Positions 7,205-11,048 of a stretch of DNA of 11,048 nt are shown here, in pieces (position 1 is the stretch's first letter; each line of letters begins with the position of its first letter). The notes under the pieces were generated by a model that did not search any database, was not told the origin of the DNA, and saw only the letters and a list, made by a program, of their open reading frames with translations. The position numbers were made by a program, and so were the translations under genes. Where the stretch lies: the NCBI GenBank assembly GCA_044370375.1, contig JBILVQ010000095.1, positions 1 through 11,048 of the forward strand, read 5' to 3'. Source of the stretch: JBILVQ01 sp044370375. GTDB lineage: Bacteria > Bacteroidota > Bacteroidia > UBA4408.

Positions 7205-8463
7205 AAAAGGTAGTTTTTGTTTTTCTTATGCTTATTGGCGTTAAGTTTCAGGGATATTCTCAATCTAATTTTATTCAGGATACATTGGCCTTTAACGGAG
7301 GCGTTCAGGCAGGTACATCTTTTATGGCCGGAGCTACAGGGACAGGACTGCCCGTGAATTTTCTGTATAAATTTTACCGCGGAGGATTTTTGGAACCAAC
7401 CTATTTAAAGTTGGTGCAGGCAAAATTGGATGATAATAACACGCTGGGTGGTTCGGGGAGAAATAGGATTAATTTTTCATTTGATGTAGATTCTGCATTG
7501 TTAAAGAAGAGCGGATTGGTTTTTGGTTTGGCTTATGAAGAACATTGGAATGCCGCAGCGATTTTTTCGAGCGACATTTTTCAATTGGTTTTTTTTGGTA
7601 ATGACAATTATGAAAATAAGACCTCTCGCCTTGACCCAGCTTGGTTCAGAATTTTCAATTATCGGCAGTATTCGCTTGAGTTTGGCTACCAGAAAAAATT
7701 TAAAAATCTTCGGCATACATTTCAGGGACAGTTGAATTATTTAGAAGGAAAGCAGTTTTCTGAAATAGAGATTGTAAGAGGAAATTTCTACACATCAACC
7801 TATGGGACAAGAATTGACGCTGACCTAAAGGGGAGTTATATTCAATCTGACACTGCAAGAAATGGATTAAAACGTTTTGATAAAGGAAATGGAAGCGGTG
7901 CAGGGTTTTCGTTGGTTTATTCCATGCAGGGTCCCAAAACCAAAATTTTTGTTGGGGTTAAAGATGCAGGTTATATTTTATGGAATGCGAATACATTGCT
8001 GTTAACGGCCGATACGAGCATTCATCTTAAAGGTTATCAAGTTTATAATTTAAAGGATGTGAGCGATTCTCTTTTTGCATTGTCGGTTGATTCACTGCGT
8101 AATATTGGTCCAAAATCGGGGAAAAGTAAATATAGGATGTTGCTTCCGGCAAAAGTCTTTTTTGAATCACAACATCGTATTGGCAACAGCGGATATGAAA
8201 TGATAGCCGGTTTCAGGTATATTGCTGATCCTGCCTACCTGCCATTGTTTTATACAGGTTTTGTAAAATCGGGTTTTTATGGCGGAGTATTACGAAGCAC
8301 GATAGGGTATGGTGGCTACACAAAAATAAACTTAGCGATAGAATATGGAAGGGTATTTTATCGTCATTTTTCTTTGAATGTTGGAATTAATCAGGCCGAA
8401 GGAATTTTTCATCCCATCCATCCCAGAGGGTTTGCCGCCTTTGTTGGGTTGAGGTATCAATAA
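7201..8463 (+). CDS. DUF5723-like outer-membrane beta-barrel protein
   Basis: This 420-residue product has a clear Sec signal peptide (MKKVVFVFLMLIGVKFQGYS, with cleavage probably near residues 20-22). The mature chain is rich in Gly, Tyr and Phe, with alternating hydrophobic strands throughout, and ends in aromatic residues (VGLRYQ), as expected of an outer-membrane barrel. The segment VKDAGYILW (253-261) and the preceding GSGAGFSLVYSMQG resemble the signature of DUF5723, a Bacteroidota family of unknown function distantly like PorV/FadL-type barrels. Assignment rests on pattern recall, not a profile search. The start overlaps the lipoprotein stop as ATGA, with GGAAA just before it, so the two are probably translated together. 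The gene is followed after only seven bases by the glycosyltransferase. What it transports or scaffolds is not evident from the sequence. Confidence 0.82.
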   Translation: MKKVVFVFLMLIGVKFQGYSQSNFIQDTLAFNGGVQAGTSFMAGATGTGLPVNFLYKFYRGGFLEPTYLKLVQAKLDDNNTLGGSGRNRINFSFDVDSALLKKSGLVFGLAYEEHWNAAAIFSSDIFQLVFFGNDNYENKTSRLDPAWFRIFNYRQYSLEFGYQKKFKNLRHTFQGQLNYLEGKQFSEIEIVRGNFYTSTYGTRIDADLKGSYIQSDTARNGLKRFDKGNGSGAGFSLVYSMQGPKTKIFVGVKDAGYILWNANTLLLTADTSIHLKGYQVYNLKDVSDSLFALSVDSLRNIGPKSGKSKYRMLLPAKVFFESQHRIGNSGYEMIAGFRYIADPAYLPLFYTGFVKSGFYGGVLRSTIGYGGYTKINLAIEYGRVFYRHFSLNVGINQAEGIFHPIHPRGFAAFVGLRYQ

Positions 8464-8470
8464 ATTAGTG

Positions 8471-9919
8471 ATGATGGTTTCGAAGTTGCTAAAATGGCTA
8501 ACCTTTTCAGGATTATTAGCGGTGTTTTTTTTGGTGCTTTATAGATCTGCTTATGTTGCCCTAACTACAGATGAAGCATTTTTTTATCTTAATTTTGTTA
8601 AGGGTTCCTGGAGCAGGGTTTTTTTTCTTGATGGATTTGTTTCAGCTAACAATCATTTTCCTCTGGCCATATTGCTTAAATTAATTTTTACCAAACTTTC
8701 AATTTCTGAATTTTCTTTACGGGCGCCTTCTGTAATCGCCCTGGTCACCTTGATTGTTTTTATTTTTAGAAGGCAAAAACAAATTGACTTTTCATATTTT
8801 TTATTGTTTTCGGCTTTTGTCTTTTCTAGTCAACTTGCCGTTGAATTATTTTCACTTGCTCGAGGATACGGGATTTCATTCTGTCTTTTAATCGCTCATT
8901 TTTATTATTTGGGATTGTTTTCAGGGTTTGCAAAAGGTGAAGTTAGGAATATGAATAAAGCAATTTTGTTTATACTGATTGCTATTTCCTTTAATTTCAA
9001 TTTGATTTTATACTTTGTATCTTTTGGTCTGGTTTTGTTCGTTTCAGAATTCAGAGAACAAAGATTTGGCATGCATACCTTCATTGCATTTTTTATTAAG
9101 AATCGATTGATGTTTCTATTTCTATTATTTCTTTTTCCTGTTTATCAATTAATTGTAACACAACAATTGTATTTTGGAGGTCAAAATAGCATTTATGAAG
9201 ATTCGCTTCTTTCAGTTTTTCATGGCGGTTGGACTAATCAGAATCCTCTTCTTGAAGGCATTCTTATGAAATTTAAGTGGGTTGTTGTGATCATTGGTTT
9301 TCTTGCTATTTTCATTGATTCGTTTTTTGTTTTTTTGAAGAAACAATCGATCTGGGCAAATTATTGGGGAATAACTTTTGGTTTATGTTTGTTAATTGAA
9401 TGGATGCAGCATCTGGTTTTTAATACTCCGTTTTTACTTGACAGAACCGCCCTGATTTATTGGTTTCTTTTCGCAGGAATTTTGTCCTCAATGATCAATC
9501 GATTCACAAGTTTTTTGAGCAATGAATTTAAACCTTTGCTTATTTCATTTCTTTCTGTTTTTTTATTTGCAATAGCATTTATGATTCCCAAATCAAGTTC
9601 TAGAACATGGTATAATGATGCATCCAATAAAGAAATTTTACCATTTCTTCTTTCTGATTCCGCGCATGGTGGTCCAATTTCCATTGACAATGAGTGGATT
9701 TATGAACCTGGTTTAAACTATTACCGTGAACTTTTTTCCCTTACGGATAAAATTAAAGAATTCGATCGGGAGGAGTTTTTAACCATGAAGGACGAATATT
9801 ATGTTGTATCGGGGGGGAAGGTTGATAGATTTAAAACCTCCGATTTTCTTCTTCTAAAACATTACGAGGTATCAGATACCTATATTTACAAAAGAAATCC
9901 AGCCCAAAATGAAAAGTAA
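8471..9919 (+). CDS. GT-C-type membrane glycosyltransferase (PMT/ArnT-like)
   Basis: This 482-residue protein has about ten to eleven hydrophobic helices, starting with residues 9-28, and a soluble C-terminal part of about 110 residues. The first loop carries TDEAFFY with Asp34-Glu35, the acidic motif typical of GT-C transferases that use polyprenyl-phosphate-linked sugars. NNHFP (60-64), LRAPS and LARGYG (129-134) follow; these segments recur in family 39/83-like proteins of Bacteroidota. The active site would face the periplasm. The sugar and the acceptor (lipid A, glycan or protein) cannot be read from the sequence. Three candidate starts lie together: GTG 8468, ATG 8471 and ATG 8474. I chose 8471 as the first ATG. 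The coding sequence overlaps kdsA by 11 bases and is Phe- and Leu-rich, with several T7-T8 runs and one G7 run at 9811-9817 near its end. Confidence 0.8.
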   Translation: MMVSKLLKWLTFSGLLAVFFLVLYRSAYVALTTDEAFFYLNFVKGSWSRVFFLDGFVSANNHFPLAILLKLIFTKLSISEFSLRAPSVIALVTLIVFIFRRQKQIDFSYFLLFSAFVFSSQLAVELFSLARGYGISFCLLIAHFYYLGLFSGFAKGEVRNMNKAILFILIAISFNFNLILYFVSFGLVLFVSEFREQRFGMHTFIAFFIKNRLMFLFLLFLFPVYQLIVTQQLYFGGQNSIYEDSLLSVFHGGWTNQNPLLEGILMKFKWVVVIIGFLAIFIDSFFVFLKKQSIWANYWGITFGLCLLIEWMQHLVFNTPFLLDRTALIYWFLFAGILSSMINRFTSFLSNEFKPLLISFLSVFLFAIAFMIPKSSSRTWYNDASNKEILPFLLSDSAHGGPISIDNEWIYEPGLNYYRELFSLTDKIKEFDREEFLTMKDEYYVVSGGKVDRFKTSDFLLLKHYEVSDTYIYKRNPAQNEK

Positions 9920-10706
9920 TGCTTATTTCGAGTCTCCGTTTTTGTTAATTTCGGGACCCTGTGTTGTAGAATCTGAAGCTATTGTTTTCGAAATAGCCAG
10001 TAGGCTAAAGGATATTTCTGAACGACACGGTGTTACCCTGCTATTCAAGGCATCCTATAAAAAAGCCAATCGATCAAAATTATCCTCATTTACAGGCATA
10101 GGAGACGAGGCAGCATTATCCATTTTGGGTGAGGTTCGGCATAAGTTTAATGTTCCGGTAATTACCGATGTTCACAGCGAGCAAGAGGTTGAATTGGCAA
10201 GTCAATTTGTTGATGTTTTGCAAATTCCTGCATTTTTATGCCGCCAAACAGAATTGCTTTTGGCAGCAGGCCAATCAGGAAAAGTTGTGAATGTAAAAAA
10301 GGGACAATTTGTTTCTCCCGATTCAATGCGCTTTGCGGTTGAAAAGGTACTTTCAACTGGAAATAAAAATGTATGGCTTACAGAAAGGGGAGTATCATTT
10401 GGTTATCAGGATTTAGTTGTTGATTTTCGTTCTTTACCCACCATGAAAGAAATTGGTGTACCTGTAATTATGGATGCAACACATGCATTGCAAATGCCTA
10501 ATCAGAAGGCTGGTGTTACAGGCGGAACCCCACAGTGGATACCACAAATGGCATTATCATCCTTAATTTGGGGAGCGGATGGTGTATTCATGGAAACTCA
10601 CCCAGATCCATCAAAAGCTTTGTCTGATGGGGCGAATATGCTACCTTTGGATAAAATGGATGCGCTTGTTAATTCAATGGTTACCTTAAAAAAGACAATG
10701 GTATGA
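9909..10706 (+). CDS. kdsA: 2-dehydro-3-deoxyphosphooctonate aldolase (KDO-8-P synthase), metal-dependent class
   Basis: KdsA condenses phosphoenolpyruvate with arabinose 5-phosphate to make Kdo-8-phosphate, the precursor of the LPS inner-core sugar, in the cytoplasm. The 265 residues cover the whole TIM-barrel. Motifs in order are ISGPCVVES (14-22), KASYKKANRS, DVLQIPAFLCRQTELL, VNVKKGQF, LTERGVSFGYQDLVVD, MDATHALQ (188-195), METHPDP and LSDGANMLPL. Cys18, His192, Glu229 and Asp240 are in the positions of the A. aeolicus metal ligands C11, H185, E222 and D233, all offset by exactly seven. This makes it the metal-dependent class; the metal-independent enterobacterial enzyme has Asn in place of the Cys. 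The similar DAHP synthases are excluded by KANRS and the overall KdsA-specific match. The start at 9909 lies inside the end of the glycosyltransferase gene, without a Shine-Dalgarno, and the stop overlaps the next start by four bases. Confidence 0.96.
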   Translation: MKSNAYFESPFLLISGPCVVESEAIVFEIASRLKDISERHGVTLLFKASYKKANRSKLSSFTGIGDEAALSILGEVRHKFNVPVITDVHSEQEVELASQFVDVLQIPAFLCRQTELLLAAGQSGKVVNVKKGQFVSPDSMRFAVEKVLSTGNKNVWLTERGVSFGYQDLVVDFRSLPTMKEIGVPVIMDATHALQMPNQKAGVTGGTPQWIPQMALSSLIWGADGVFMETHPDPSKALSDGANMLPLDKMDALVNSMVTLKKTMV

Positions 10707-11048
10707 AGTGGTTTTTTACAAGAGTAATATTTGCAATTGTTTTTATTAACAGTGTTGATTTATTTTCCCAAATAGCCAATTCCCAAATTATTTTTGGTGG
10801 CAATTCTTTTGACTATGGTATTGATTTAGTTCAAACTTCAGATTCCGGCTATCTAGTGCTTGGTTCTAGTGGAAGTTATTCAACCAGTAATGATATAATT
10901 CTTTGGCATGTTGACAAGGATCTTGAATATCAGTGGCATAGGATTTTTGGTACTAATGACGCGGATAATGCCGTTAAATTGTGTCCTATGGGCGTGGATA
11001 CTTTTTTGGTATTATGTTCAACTTTACATCCCGGTACCGGAAATTATA
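10703..11048 (+). CDS. Secreted repeat protein, 5' end only (beta-propeller-like repeats)
   Basis: The gene opens at an ATG overlapping the kdsA stop (ATGA) and stays open for 115 codons to the window edge, so its 3' end is missing. The product starts with a signal peptide, MKWFFTRVIFAIVFINSVDLFS, with probable cleavage before QIANSQ. It continues with a repeat of the type FGG-x-DYGIDLVQTSDSGYLVLGSSGS...DIILWHVDKD-x-W (about 31-81), and a second unit begins FGTNDADNAVKL at 82. This pattern of DGGY-like turns and G-S blades is frequent in large secreted Bacteroidota proteins predicted to form beta-propellers. Many of these end in a type IX secretion sorting domain, which cannot be checked here. 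Function is unknown. Tight coupling to kdsA suggests it is the next gene of the same operon. Confidence 0.75.
   Translation, partial: MKWFFTRVIFAIVFINSVDLFSQIANSQIIFGGNSFDYGIDLVQTSDSGYLVLGSSGSYSTSNDIILWHVDKDLEYQWHRIFGTNDADNAVKLCPMGVDTFLVLCSTLHPGTGNY

Noticed and set aside
7523..7735. A + strand 70-codon open frame inside the barrel gene.
   Set aside because: It is an out-of-frame shadow of a gene with a clear signal peptide and continuous beta-strand pattern.
8525..8626. Runs of seven to eight T residues (8525-8532, 8579-8585, 8619-8626) as possible phase-variation tracts.
   Set aside because: They encode Phe-rich membrane helices, are expected from TTT codon preference, and similar runs occur in the barrel gene (7589-7596).
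9881..9888. TATATTTA, a seven-of-eight match to TAnnTTTG, 20 bases before the kdsA start.
   Set aside because: No TTG or TTTG lies at the expected -33 distance, it falls within AT-rich coding sequence where such matches are common, and the gene overlap already explains kdsA expression.

Overview
The window reads as a stretch of chromosome from a member of the phylum Bacteroidota. The evidence is AT-rich DNA, weak Shine-Dalgarno sequences, TAnnTTTG-type promoter elements, a DUF5723-like outer-membrane protein, a lipoprotein whose closest remembered relatives are in Bacteroidota, and a secreted repeat protein of the kind common in that phylum. Every gene lies on the + strand. Coding density is high, no gene-free stretch exceeds 300 bases, and I see no tRNA, rRNA, CRISPR array, insertion sequence or prophage signature.

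Layout. Bases 1-57 hold the end of an upstream intergenic region, including a short inverted repeat. lon (58-2571) encodes the ATP-dependent Lon protease and closes with a strong intrinsic terminator (2575-2610). A likely promoter drives a small unrecognised two-helix membrane protein (2659-3375). A 122-base gap follows, with a perfect TAnnTTTG element, and then a tightly packed run to the window edge. This run contains an LpxL/HtrB-type lipid acyltransferase (3498-4319), rarA (4316-5590), a predicted lipoprotein (5624-7204), a DUF5723-like outer-membrane barrel (7201-8463), a GT-C-type membrane glycosyltransferase (8471-9919), kdsA (9909-10706), and the start of a secreted repeat protein cut by the window end (10703-11048).

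How the genes relate. From 3498 onward, neighbours either overlap (by 4, 4, 11 and 4 bases) or are separated by gaps of at most about 33 bases, with no terminator visible between them. This supports one operon, or two with an internal promoter near 5600. Most of its content concerns the cell envelope: acylation of lipid A or a similar lipid, synthesis of Kdo-8-phosphate for the LPS inner core, transfer of a sugar from a lipid carrier at the membrane, and two outer-membrane proteins of unknown role. rarA, a DNA replication/repair ATPase, is the exception.

I found no clear-cut new defence or mobile system. The best candidate for something undescribed is the translationally coupled pair of lipoprotein (5624-7204) and DUF5723-like barrel (7201-8463), together with their glycosyltransferase neighbour. 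The KdsA is recognisably the metal-dependent class, because its four metal ligands keep exactly the spacing of the Aquifex aeolicus enzyme.
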